A stretch of 20,747 nucleotides of DNA, from the NCBI GenBank assembly GCA_013813825.1, contig JACCRA010000541.1, positions 1 to 20,747 of the forward strand, written 5' to 3'. The translations under genes and the position numbers were made by a program. The stretch comes from Pyrinomonadaceae bacterium. GTDB lineage: Bacteria; Acidobacteriota; Blastocatellia; Pyrinomonadales; Pyrinomonadaceae. Below are positions 1 through 7,446 of the stretch, one piece after another. The notes under the pieces are model-generated. The model saw only the letters and a program-made list of their open reading frames with translations, was not told the DNA's origin and did not search any database. Each line of letters begins with the position of its first letter. Position 1 is the stretch's first letter.

Positions 1-401
1 ACGCCGTACTGCTCGGTGATGTAATTCAGGATGTCGCGAATGTCGGCGTTGACGACGTTGAGATTGATCGGCTCGCCGATGAAACCGGACTGCCCGTAAC
101 GACGCCCCTGCTCGGACTGCGGGCCGCTCTGCTCCATGCCGCCTTGCGCGACGTTCATCAATGGTGTCGGCGAGGGAGCGGGCGCCGTGATTCGCTGTCC
201 CGTCTGTTCTTGCAACGGCTCGTAGATTTCGCCGTCCGTTGCGGTGTGCGGGCGCGCGATGGCAACGTCCGCGTGTTGGCCGGTCAGCGAGCGCGGGGGA
301 TTGGGATGCGGGAAAACGGCCGGGGCGTAGGCGGCGAGCAGCGAGAGGGCGAGCGCGCCCCTCATTTTGCCCGTCACGATTAGTCGATACTTGGAAACCA
401 T
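1..401 (-). CDS. pilQ: Type IV pilus secretin PilQ, N-terminal part (cut by window edge)
   Basis: This is the 5' end of a minus-strand gene; 133 codons are visible and the frame is open to the window edge. The ATG at 401 follows an AAGGA ribosome site about 7 nt upstream. The product begins with a basic N-terminus and a hydrophobic export signal (about residues 12-30), then a Pro/Gln-rich linker. From about residue 114 it has INLNVVNADIRDILNYITEQ, the typical start of a secretin N-domain as in PilQ. PilQ forms the outer-membrane ring through which the type IV pilus passes. The position directly after pilM, pilN, pilO and pilP is the conserved order and strongly supports the call. No AMIN domain is seen before this point, so the N-terminus is short compared with proteobacterial PilQ. 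The secretin core itself lies outside the window. Confidence 0.88.
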   Translation of the reverse strand, partial: MVSKYRLIVTGKMRGALALSLLAAYAPAVFPHPNPPRSLTGQHADVAIARPHTATDGEIYEPLQEQTGQRITAPAPSPTPLMNVAQGGMEQSGPQSEQGRRYGQSGFIGEPINLNVVNADIRDILNYITEQYG

Positions 402-578
402 GATTTCATCCTTTACGGGAGTACAGCGGTTCACTCCCCACGCGCTAACGCTCGTCGAAGTTGTCTCTTCTTAAGCGCGCGCCGCACTTCGGGGGAACCA
501 CTTCGGTTTGTCAAAACGCATCATCGCCGCTAAACCCGGTGCGGCCTAAAGACGACTCCGCGAATAAATTAGCCGGCG

Positions 579-614
579 TGCGCCGTCCACCGTCTCAGGC
601 TGGCGGACGGCGCA
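579..614 (-). promoter_or_regulatory. Strong hairpin between pilP and pilQ
   Basis: A perfect 10-bp inverted repeat (TGCGCCGTCC / GGACGGCGCA, 16-nt loop) lies 14 bp past the pilP stop, inside the 226-bp gap before pilQ. There is no T-run after it on the minus strand, so it is not a classical terminator. It may be a partial attenuator or a 3' stabiliser setting the ratio of pilMNOP to secretin mRNA. The structure is seen; the role is inference. Confidence 0.5.
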
Positions 615-627
615 TGTCGTTTGTGTC

Positions 628-1260
628 TCAGTTGTTAGGAGTCGGCGGGATGGCCGGGTCTTGCTTCTTCTCAGATTCAGTTGCGGGCGCGACTTTGGCC
701 GCCGCCGCGCTCAGTTGATCGATGGTATCCACTTGACGAAGCGGCTTGTTCTCGACGCTCACTTCGCGCCGGCCGTCCTGATAGCGCGTCTCACGCCGGA
801 AAACGAGGCGGTTTTCTTCAATGGCGACTAACTGGCCGTTATAAAAATTCTCGCCCGGATAGATCGTGTAGGAAAGTTTGATCGGGGTGGCTTCGACCAT
901 CGCGGCGTAACCGCGCGGCGTGCGGAAGATGCCGATGACTTGAAACTCACTGAGCAAAAACGCCGTGGTCGGCTTCGGGGCGGGCTGTTGCGCGCTCATC
1001 GCACGCAGCTTCTGCGATTTATAGCTCTCGATCCGGGCTTGAATCGATGGTGTAGCGACGACGCCCACCGCTGGCTTCTCTGTTTTCTTCTTCTTCTTCT
1101 TCGGGACGAAGACCGGCCGGTTGAACGGATCGTGCGGTGCAGTCCGGTACGTCGTGCTGGGTTCCTGACCTTTCACCGCCGGAGTCCCGCAGATGAGCAA
1201 CGCGCCCAGCGTCAGCAGTCCGCCGATTAATTTCTTGCGTGTCTCTGTGTAGTTGTTCAT
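628..1260 (-). CDS. pilP: Type IV pilus assembly protein PilP (divergent)
   Basis: A 210-residue secreted or membrane-anchored protein. The hydrophobic segment at about residues 10-31 is a signal peptide or anchor. PilP links the inner-membrane PilM/N/O complex to the PilQ secretin in the periplasm. Visible support is the HDPFNRPVFVP stretch (about 43-53), which resembles the RDPF-type motif before the PilP domain, and a C-terminal beta-rich segment (about 102-175) with the VIGIFRTPRGYAAMVE pattern. A run of six lysines (54-59) follows the DPF motif, and the C-terminal 40 residues are low complexity. Sequence identity to classical PilP is weak, so gene order (pilO before, pilQ after) carries much of the call. 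The gap from pilO is 59 bp, with an AAGG site close to the ATG. Confidence 0.8.
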   Translation of the reverse strand: MNNYTETRKKLIGGLLTLGALLICGTPAVKGQEPSTTYRTAPHDPFNRPVFVPKKKKKKTEKPAVGVVATPSIQARIESYKSQKLRAMSAQQPAPKPTTAFLLSEFQVIGIFRTPRGYAAMVEATPIKLSYTIYPGENFYNGQLVAIEENRLVFRRETRYQDGRREVSVENKPLRQVDTIDQLSAAAAKVAPATESEKKQDPAIPPTPNN

Positions 1261-1319
1261 AACCTTTTTCCCGAAAGTGCAAACCCTTAATGTCCGCAGT
1301 TCTGACGCCCGTTAGCAGC

Positions 1320-1979
1320 TTAATCAATCGCTTTTTTCGCTGCCGCCGCCGGCTTCGCCTTCTCCCCCTTGCCAGCCGGTGCCGCTGCCGGGGCGGCGGC
1401 GGCCTCTTGTAGCTTCTCCGAAGAGACATAGTAAGCGGTCAGCAAAAACTGCCCTTCCACCGTGCGCCCGCCCTTCTGATCGGAAGTCTTGAGGATGCTA
1501 AAGTCGGAGATCGAAACGAGGCGCTGGTAGGCGGCCATCTGCGCGAAGAAGGTGCCGAGCTTGTTGTAAGTTCCGGACACTTCAACTTCAATCGGCTTAC
1601 CGGAATAAAAGTTCTCCTGAAAATCTTCTTTCGGCGAGAAGCGGCGCACTGAGAGATGCCCGCGCGCGCGATCCTGTATGCCTTGCAGCACGTTGGTCAA
1701 TTCGCGCTGTTCCGGCAACAGCGTTACCAATTCGTCGAAATCGGCCTGCACCCGGCTATGGGCGGCGCGAAAGTCGTTGATCCGTTGCGACGCGACCTGC
1801 GCTTTGGCGTTAGCCTGTTGCAGGGTATCGATCTGTTCTTTGAGTTGAGCCGTCTTGGCGCGCGTGTCTCTGGTGACGAAGTACCAGAAGCCGGCGCACA
1901 GCATGAGGGCAACGAGGCCGAAGATGAGAGCCTGTACGTGCCACGGCTTATCCAGAAAATTCATTTGCTTATTGATCAT
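1320..1979 (-). CDS. pilO: Type IV pilus inner-membrane protein PilO
   Basis: A 219-residue bitopic protein. It has a short cytoplasmic N-terminus, one membrane span (about residues 16-36), a coiled coil (about 40-95, ending near the VTLLPEQREL stretch), and an alpha/beta PilO domain (about 100-190) with the GxYNKLGTFFAQMAAYQRLVSI pattern typical of PilO. It pairs with PilN in the inner-membrane alignment complex of the type IV pilus. The last 30 residues are an Ala/Pro/Lys tail. I chose the ATG at 1979, which has a GAGG site 8 nt upstream. A GTG at 1985 would add two residues but sits too close to that site. It lies 42 bp after pilN in the same operon. Confidence 0.93.
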   Translation of the reverse strand: MINKQMNFLDKPWHVQALIFGLVALMLCAGFWYFVTRDTRAKTAQLKEQIDTLQQANAKAQVASQRINDFRAAHSRVQADFDELVTLLPEQRELTNVLQGIQDRARGHLSVRRFSPKEDFQENFYSGKPIEVEVSGTYNKLGTFFAQMAAYQRLVSISDFSILKTSDQKGGRTVEGQFLLTAYYVSSEKLQEAAAAPAAAPAGKGEKAKPAAAAKKAID

Positions 1980-2021
1980 CGTCACGTCCTCACGGCGCGC
2001 GGCTTTTGGCGCCTTGCAAAG

Positions 2022-2735
2022 TTACTTCTTGGCGATCTGCTTGGCGACGGGAGGATTAGCGGCGGCCGGGGCGGCGCTCTGGTCTCCATCTTTCGACGAG
2101 CCGGGCTGAGTGTATTTGCACCTGATGATGAAGCCGACAGTCTCCGGCTTGGGCGCGACCTTCTCTTCACCGCTGGTAGGGGCGGCAGCGGCAGCGCCAG
2201 CCGGCAACTCCATGTTTTTACGTTGAGTCTCGATGTTGACGTTGGTAAAGAGGCCGGAAGAAAACTCAAGGCTGCGGCCGAACTGCGTCACCGCGGCTTC
2301 GTTCGGCGAGTCGCCGGTGATGGTCAGGCCGTCGTCCTTCTGCTCGATGGTTTCGAGGAAGAAAGTGGAGAGGCGCGGCAGACGCTCGTTAATCGAAGAC
2401 AACACGGCGACCGGCCCTTCCTGCGAGGCGCGCAGCTTTCTAATCGCGTCGATGCGCGCCTGCACGTCTTTCGTCTTGTTCTCTAACACGGCGATCTCTT
2501 TTCTCACCAGTTCCATCTGCCGAGCCGTCTCTTGCTCCTGCTTGAGCTTTTCTTCGGCGGCCCGGTGCGAAGAGTTAGCGCTGACGTAATCGAAGCCCAT
2601 CACGACGACGGCCAGTACGCCGATTGCCAACATCAAGAGTTTGCCCTGCGTCCGCGGATCGGCGACCCGTTTCTCAATTGTCGAGACGCTGCCGTGTTTA
2701 TCCGTGACGGAATCCAGAAGGTTGACTTTAATCAT
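2022..2735 (-). CDS. pilN: Type IV pilus inner-membrane protein PilN
   Basis: A 237-residue bitopic protein beginning MIKVNLLDSV, the family signature that docks into a groove on PilM. The membrane span is about residues 32-54, followed by a coiled coil (about 58-105) and a PilN periplasmic domain with LSSINERLPRLSTFFLETIE and a LTITGDSPNEAAVTQFGRSL stretch. The C-terminal about 60 residues are longer than usual and rich in Ala, Pro and Lys. Its ATG directly abuts the pilM stop (TAA then ATG, no gap), so translational coupling is likely. PilN forms a heterodimer with PilO and transmits between cytoplasmic PilM and periplasmic PilP/PilQ. Confidence 0.94.
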   Translation of the reverse strand: MIKVNLLDSVTDKHGSVSTIEKRVADPRTQGKLLMLAIGVLAVVVMGFDYVSANSSHRAAEEKLKQEQETARQMELVRKEIAVLENKTKDVQARIDAIRKLRASQEGPVAVLSSINERLPRLSTFFLETIEQKDDGLTITGDSPNEAAVTQFGRSLEFSSGLFTNVNIETQRKNMELPAGAAAAAPTSGEEKVAPKPETVGFIIRCKYTQPGSSKDGDQSAAPAAANPPVAKQIAKK

Positions 2736-3800
2736 TTAGGCGTCCACTCCTCTCAAAGCAAGTCCGACGGCCACCGCCATTTCGGGCATCACGTCGCGCA
2801 TAAAATCGGCGTCGAAGCGGCGCGCATCGACTTTAATTTTGCGGAACGGATCGAATCGCTCGACCGGCATGTTGAACCGCCGCGAAAAAAATTCGACCAG
2901 CCCCGTGAGTTTCGAGCAGCCGCCCGAAATCAAAATCTTCTGGACCCGGCCCTCACCATCTTCGGAAGTGGCGCGGTAGAAGTCGAAGGTCTTCTGAATC
3001 TCCAGCGCGAGCGCGTCCGAGACGCTCTCCAACACCGAACTGACATCGCCTTCAGTGCCTTCGTGGTGCGCCCCCGGCGCGCCACGCTTAATCTGCTCGG
3101 CGTCCTCGAAAGTGAGTCCCAGTTCCTTTTGCAACATGGACGTGAACTGCCTGCCACCCATCGAGATGTCGCGTGTGAAGACGCTGCGCGTGCCTTGCAG
3201 GATGTTAATGTTCATCGTCGCAGCGCCGATGTTGAGGAGCGCCACTGTGTCGCCCGCCGCCGGCTCGTAATTCACTTCATAGCAGTTCTGCAGGGCGAAA
3301 GCGTCAACGTCAATGACCGCCGGCTGCTTGCCCGCGAGTTGGATTGCTTGCTTGATGTTAGCGACGAAATCGCGCTTGCAGGCGGCCATCAGCACGTGCA
3401 GCGAGTCGGCCGTAGAGCCGACCACTTGGTAGTCCAAATTGACGTCGGCAATGTCGAAGGGAATGTGCTCTTCGGCGTGCCAGTCAATTGATTCTTCCAA
3501 TTCTTCCTTGCTCATTGGCGGCACAATGATGTTCTTCACGATGACCGAACTGCCACTCACACCCGCCGCGACGCGCTCGGTTTTAAATTGGCGCGACTGA
3601 AACAGTTCCGCGATGACGTTCGAGACATCGTTCAACTCCATGATCTGGCCGTCAACGACTGTATCAGGCTGGAGTGGTTCGTGTCCGATGTTTGCCAGCG
3701 TGAGGTTGCCGATCTTGCCTTGCAACTCAACCGCTTTCACCGAACTCGAGCCGATGTCGAGGCCGACGAGATTCTTGCCGGAGTTTTTTCTCTTGAACAT
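2736..3800 (-). CDS. pilM: Type IV pilus assembly ATPase-fold protein PilM
   Basis: A 354-residue cytoplasmic actin-like protein, normal length for PilM. It shows the phosphate-1 motif GLDIGSSSVKAVEL (about residues 13-26), an SHS2-type insert with ELEESIDWHAEEHIPFD (about 80-96), a second phosphate loop LLNIGAATMNINIL (about 188-201) and an adenosine motif ISGGCSKLTGLVEFF (about 292-306). PilM binds the N-terminus of PilN and passes signals from the pilus motor ATPases to the membrane complex. An AAGGA site sits 11 nt before the ATG. It is the first gene of the visible pilMNOPQ operon, so the promoter should lie in the long upstream gap. Confidence 0.96.
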   Translation of the reverse strand: MFKRKNSGKNLVGLDIGSSSVKAVELQGKIGNLTLANIGHEPLQPDTVVDGQIMELNDVSNVIAELFQSRQFKTERVAAGVSGSSVIVKNIIVPPMSKEELEESIDWHAEEHIPFDIADVNLDYQVVGSTADSLHVLMAACKRDFVANIKQAIQLAGKQPAVIDVDAFALQNCYEVNYEPAAGDTVALLNIGAATMNINILQGTRSVFTRDISMGGRQFTSMLQKELGLTFEDAEQIKRGAPGAHHEGTEGDVSSVLESVSDALALEIQKTFDFYRATSEDGEGRVQKILISGGCSKLTGLVEFFSRRFNMPVERFDPFRKIKVDARRFDADFMRDVMPEMAVAVGLALRGVDA

Positions 3801-4585
3801 AAATTACCTGATCCTTGCAACACGAATGATCCGCTGACGAGAGGAGCGGCGTAGCCGAGCGCGAATGCGACGCGATCGCAGACGATTCTGACGCGCCGAG
3901 GAGCACACAGATTTGGAGGCCGATGTGGCATCCGACATGTGGCGGCCCAGCGGGTGTGCGATGGTGTCCATAACTTTTTTGCCGGTGGCCGCGAGGGCGG
4001 AGGAGGAAGAGTGTGAATTCAACGGAAAGTTGCTGACACTGTCGCCTTAGAAAAATCACATGAAGAAGGTAGGTGTTTGACGGATGTGACGCAGTGTCAA
4101 AGCTGTGCCGGGAGGCACTGTATAGCCATTTTCCATCAACGAGATGCGCCTTTTCGCTTAAGTCTCAGAAGTGCAGAAAATCGTCAGGGCGAGAGCAATC
4201 CTAAAACGACATCTCAAGAACTAAGCCGCGAAATGGTCAGGCTGTTACGGTCAGGGGAGCAAGCGCCCATCCACGTTTGAGACTATAACCCACGAGGTTT
4301 ATTAGTGTCAATCACTATTTTGCTATGTTTAACTGTTTAGACATAACGCTTTACAGCGCTCTGGCCTGAGTTTTATACATTTATTCTGGAATCAGAGCGG
4401 GACACTTCCAGTTTCCGGGCGATGATTCGGAAATTGCGATTTAGCGAATTTCGGGCAACAAGCTGTGTAGCATCCGCGCTGGCTTTGGTGTGAAAACGTG
4501 TGGTGAAATCGATTAATGATCTTTTAGCGGGACGGGGTGTGTAACAAGTAAATAGAGATCGAAGATATTGAGAGTCGAAGTAGGC
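3801..4585. other. Long intergenic region upstream of pilM
   Basis: No convincing gene is seen. Bases 3840-4020 are GC-rich; short frames here (for example a TTG-started Arg/Ser-rich frame at 3804-4022) lack a good ribosome site. A 6-bp inverted repeat TTTGAC / GTCAAA lies at 4076-4101. From about 4280 the DNA turns AT-rich, with TAGTG / CACTA arms at 4303-4317, a TGTTTA pair at about 4327-4338, and TATGT / ACATA arms at 4324-4345. These are possible binding sites upstream of the pil operon. A stop-free minus-strand extension of the acyltransferase frame covers 4376-4585 (see findings). Confidence 0.5.
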
Positions 4586-5410
4586 TCAATTGTTTGAAGT
4601 TGATTCATGAGCCGCAGACTCGCCCTCCTCTGGAGCGTTGGGTTTGATTTTTACCAGACGTGCGGGAACTCCCACATGGACGTGATATGGCGGCACGTTT
4701 TTAGTCGCCAGCGCCCCCGCGCCGACTATTGCGTGTTCGCCTATTTGCGTCCCCGCTAGTACAGTCGCGTGATAAGTGATGCGCGCGCCGTCGCCGATCC
4801 GGGTGGTCAAGTTGGAGACTTGGTTGATGTCCACGACATCGTGAGTGTGAGAATAGATATTCGCGTAATCGGAGATCGACACGTTGTTGCCGATCTCGAT
4901 TCCGCCGCGATCATCAAGCAACACGTAACGGTGAACGACGACATTATCACCGAACGAGAGATTGTAGCCGTAAGACCATTCGACGAAATGCCAACTCTTA
5001 AAGTTTGCGCCGACACTGCGGAAAATGAGCGGAGCCAGCATCCGGCGGAAGCGGTGGCCGAGCATCGCGTTCTGCCCAATCGGTGAGCGGTCAAACATCT
5101 GCCACAGCCAGATGAACGGTTTCCGCTCGGAATAAGCGCGGGCGTCGACGTCCGGGTAGTATTCCGGCTCCGTCGTCACGTTGCGCGGATCGAAATGGTG
5201 CATTAGGACGCGCGCCGCCAAAGGTTGCGAATTGCAATCAGGAGACTTATCCAGTTCCGCCCCGGCGCCGAAATAGATTTGCCACAGCGTGTCGCGCACA
5301 ACCTCGTTCGGATCACGACGACCGTCGGTCAGGTCACGATAGAGGTCTTGGAGAAATTGCTCATAATCAACTTCGGCCTGCGGTAGCGGGTGCAATTCGC
5401 GGTATGGCAT
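4586..5410 (-). CDS. Hexapeptide-repeat (left-handed beta-helix) O-acyltransferase
   Basis: A 274-residue protein. The C-terminal half (about residues 130-255) has the repeating [I/V]-G-x4 pattern of left-handed beta-helix acyltransferases: LSFGDNVVVH, IEIGNNVSIS, TRIGDGARI, TQIGEHAIVGAGAL, then VPPYHVHVGVPARLVK, the usual closing turn of the maltose/galactoside acetyltransferase group. The IYSHTHD segment (His188, His190) is a candidate for the catalytic histidine. Such enzymes use acetyl-CoA to modify sugars of surface polymers or small molecules; the acceptor cannot be told. The N-terminal about 120 residues, with Trp/Tyr-rich helices, are longer than in minimal family members and I do not recognise them. 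Start: ATG at 5410; the nearest GGAGG is 17 nt away, so the start is uncertain. Confidence 0.8.
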   Translation of the reverse strand: MPYRELHPLPQAEVDYEQFLQDLYRDLTDGRRDPNEVVRDTLWQIYFGAGAELDKSPDCNSQPLAARVLMHHFDPRNVTTEPEYYPDVDARAYSERKPFIWLWQMFDRSPIGQNAMLGHRFRRMLAPLIFRSVGANFKSWHFVEWSYGYNLSFGDNVVVHRYVLLDDRGGIEIGNNVSISDYANIYSHTHDVVDINQVSNLTTRIGDGARITYHATVLAGTQIGEHAIVGAGALATKNVPPYHVHVGVPARLVKIKPNAPEEGESAAHESTSNN

Positions 5411-5575
5411 AAATGATGGTGGCGCAACCTCCAGGTAATCATGCGAGCCGGCGGAAAACTCTCACAGCGCGCACGAAAGCGGACAATCAGCTTGGGGAGG
5501 AAAGTAGCATAGACGCCCGGCGGCAGCAATTCACGCGCAAAACTTATCACCACTGTTAAATGCGAACCATCTTTC

Positions 5576-5605
5576 TTGCTACAAGTTATTGCCAAAGTTT
5601 ACGAT
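5576..5605 (+). promoter_or_regulatory. Candidate promoter of the DUF3352-like gene
   Basis: TTGCTA (5576-5581), an 18-bp spacer and TACGAT (5600-5605) match four of six bases or more at each box. The expected transcript start falls at about the ATG at 5612, which has no clear ribosome site, so the message could be leaderless. This is inference from consensus matching only. Confidence 0.3.
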
Positions 5606-5611
5606 ACGGGG

Positions 5612-7354
5612 ATGCTAAACCGGCGACAAAAAATCCTCTTGCCGGCGGTCATGATCCTTCTCTTGATCGCCGCTTGGCTCTGGTGGAATCGGCCGCGCAG
5701 GGTCAATCTGGCCGAGTATGCGCCCGCCGAGTCGCTGGTTTTTCTTGAAACCAATGATCTCCCGGAGTTGCTCAGCGGAATCACGTCGACGACTGCTTGG
5801 CGTGAACTGGCGCGGGCGGCTGGTATCGACAAGCCGCTCGGAAATCTCGGCTGGCTCGGCCGGTTAGCCGCGTGGACAAGCATTGGTCCGAACGAATTGG
5901 TGATTTACGGACGCGCGCAAGTTGCCGTCTGTGTGATGGGTTTCGAGGCAGCGGAGGAGGCGGGCACAGCAGCACTCAACATCAAACCAAAGGCCGCGCT
6001 CATTCTTGAGACTCACAGTAGCGAGCGGCGCGCCAGAGCTTTCGTTGATCGTTTTGTTGACGCTTTCGCTCGCCGCTCCTTCGGTGCGGTACAGGAAGCT
6101 AGTCGTGAAGAGTCGGGCGTGTATTTCAGGACGTGGGGTGCGCCGGACGGCAAGCGCAAAATCTTCGCCGCGTTGACTGGCAGTTTAATTATTGTCGGGA
6201 ACGATGAAGGCGCGGTCAGGAGTTGTCTACTGGTCAGCCAGAACGGACAGCCGGCGCTTTCCGGCGATCCCAAACTGGAAGAGATGCGCGGGCGCGTCAG
6301 CAATCCCGACACGCTCTCATTCGGCTACGTCGCGCCGGCGGGGTCGCAAAAAATTCTCGAAGTGGCCGTCATCGCCTACGCCGGACAAGTCTCGGCTGAT
6401 CCGAAAATGCAGAGTGCGCTGGCGATCCTGCTGCCGCAAATGGCGGAACGATTTCTGGGGAGCGCAGGCTGGGGAGCTCGGATCGTCGAAGGAGCGATTG
6501 AAGATCGATACTTTCTTACCGTGGCGGGAGGGCTGTCCGAGCGTTTGCAACAATCACTCGCCACGCTGCCCCGGCCCAGCAATGGCGCAGCACAGTTTCT
6601 ACCTCAGAACACTTCTCAGGTCACAAATTACAACTATGCTTCGCCCGATCAAGCTTGGCGTGGGATTAACTCAGCCATCTCTTCACAACTCGACATCACC
6701 CTTGCGCCTCTCGTCATCCGTTTCCTCGACGAGTCGTTGCGGCCTTTCGGGATCGACTCGCCGCGTGAGTTTCTGAAAGCCGTCGGTCCGGAACTAACGA
6801 CGGCGCGCCTCGATTCGGGCGGAGAGAGTTTGGTCTTCATCGCCCCGGTACGTGACGCCGGGTTAGCACGCGCCCAACTGCTTCCACGCTTCGGCAGCCG
6901 GCCGCAAATTATCAAAATCGGCTCGTCCGAGATGTTTGTGGCAAAGGACGAAGAAGACAGCGCCGCCAGTTTTCTCTCAAACTATCTCATCATGGGTGCG
7001 GCCGCAGATGTCCGCCGCTGCTTGGAAGCATATGCCGCCAAAACTCTGGTGCAGAATGAATCTTTTGAGTGGGCGGTTCACAGCGCTTTTTACGCTGAGG
7101 CTTCAGGAGTCGCAACTTTAACTGACGAGAGCGAATCCGTCGAAGCACTACTACGTCCGCTCGCGCGCCGGGGCGACCGGATGCAGCCTCGCAAGAGTGT
7201 CACGTCATTGGAAGCAGGATGGCGAAAACTTCCTTACTCTGTCAGCCAAACACGGCTCGGCGAAGCGGGAGTTGAGAGAATAAAGCATTCGGCCTTCGGT
7301 TTGTATGGGACGATCATCAAGCAATTTATAAGAGATGCGAACATCGAAAAGTAA
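5612..7354 (+). CDS. Single-span membrane protein, DUF3352-like, unknown function
   Basis: A 580-residue protein. After a short basic N-terminus it has one membrane span (about residues 8-26), then a large extracytoplasmic region. The segment APAESLVFLETNDLPELL (about 38-55) followed by a TTAWRELA stretch resembles the start of DUF3352-type proteins, where a repeated fold opens with APAD-like text. A second copy of the same kind of module (about 330-500) starts around the NYNYASPDQAWRGINSAI segment. The family is common in Acidobacteria, cyanobacteria and Planctomycetes and has no known function. I chose the ATG at 5612 because it places the span right at the N-terminus; a TTG at 5576 would add twelve residues. 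The gene is divergent from the acyltransferase and convergent with the next gene. Confidence 0.65.
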   Translation: MLNRRQKILLPAVMILLLIAAWLWWNRPRRVNLAEYAPAESLVFLETNDLPELLSGITSTTAWRELARAAGIDKPLGNLGWLGRLAAWTSIGPNELVIYGRAQVAVCVMGFEAAEEAGTAALNIKPKAALILETHSSERRARAFVDRFVDAFARRSFGAVQEASREESGVYFRTWGAPDGKRKIFAALTGSLIIVGNDEGAVRSCLLVSQNGQPALSGDPKLEEMRGRVSNPDTLSFGYVAPAGSQKILEVAVIAYAGQVSADPKMQSALAILLPQMAERFLGSAGWGARIVEGAIEDRYFLTVAGGLSERLQQSLATLPRPSNGAAQFLPQNTSQVTNYNYASPDQAWRGINSAISSQLDITLAPLVIRFLDESLRPFGIDSPREFLKAVGPELTTARLDSGGESLVFIAPVRDAGLARAQLLPRFGSRPQIIKIGSSEMFVAKDEEDSAASFLSNYLIMGAAADVRRCLEAYAAKTLVQNESFEWAVHSAFYAEASGVATLTDESESVEALLRPLARRGDRMQPRKSVTSLEAGWRKLPYSVSQTRLGEAGVERIKHSAFGLYGTIIKQFIRDANIEK

Positions 7355-7418
7355 GCCCCACAGTGCGGCAAAACTCTGCGGCCATAGGTGTCCTACAGCG
7401 TAACGCGTGAAATAATTT

Positions 7419-7446
7419 CGCGGTCGTACTTACCGCGTATCTTTTT
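7419..7446 (+). terminator. Rho-independent terminator after the DUF3352-like gene
   Basis: CGCGGT / ACCGCG stem with a 7-nt loop, followed by TATCTTTTT. The T-run overlaps the stop codon of the convergent gene at 7445, so the two genes meet at this site. Confidence 0.6.

Noticed and set aside
1085..1102. Lysine-codon run as a programmed frameshift site
   Set aside because: The frame continues cleanly into a full-length PilP and no useful alternative frame follows, so it is treated as a length-variable linker only.
1656..3491. Long plus-strand frames opposite pilM, pilN and pilO
   Set aside because: Shadows of GC-biased codons in the minus-strand pil genes; their translations look like no protein family.
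3804..4022. Arg/Ser-rich minus-strand frame before pilM
   Set aside because: TTG start without ribosome site, low-complexity translation, no recognisable fold.
4040..4140. Possible sigma-54 promoter for pilM
   Set aside because: GGCAC is present on the minus strand but the required GC at the right spacing is missing.
4077..4280. 67-codon plus-strand frame upstream of the pil operon
   Set aside because: TTG start within an inverted repeat, no ribosome site and no family resemblance.
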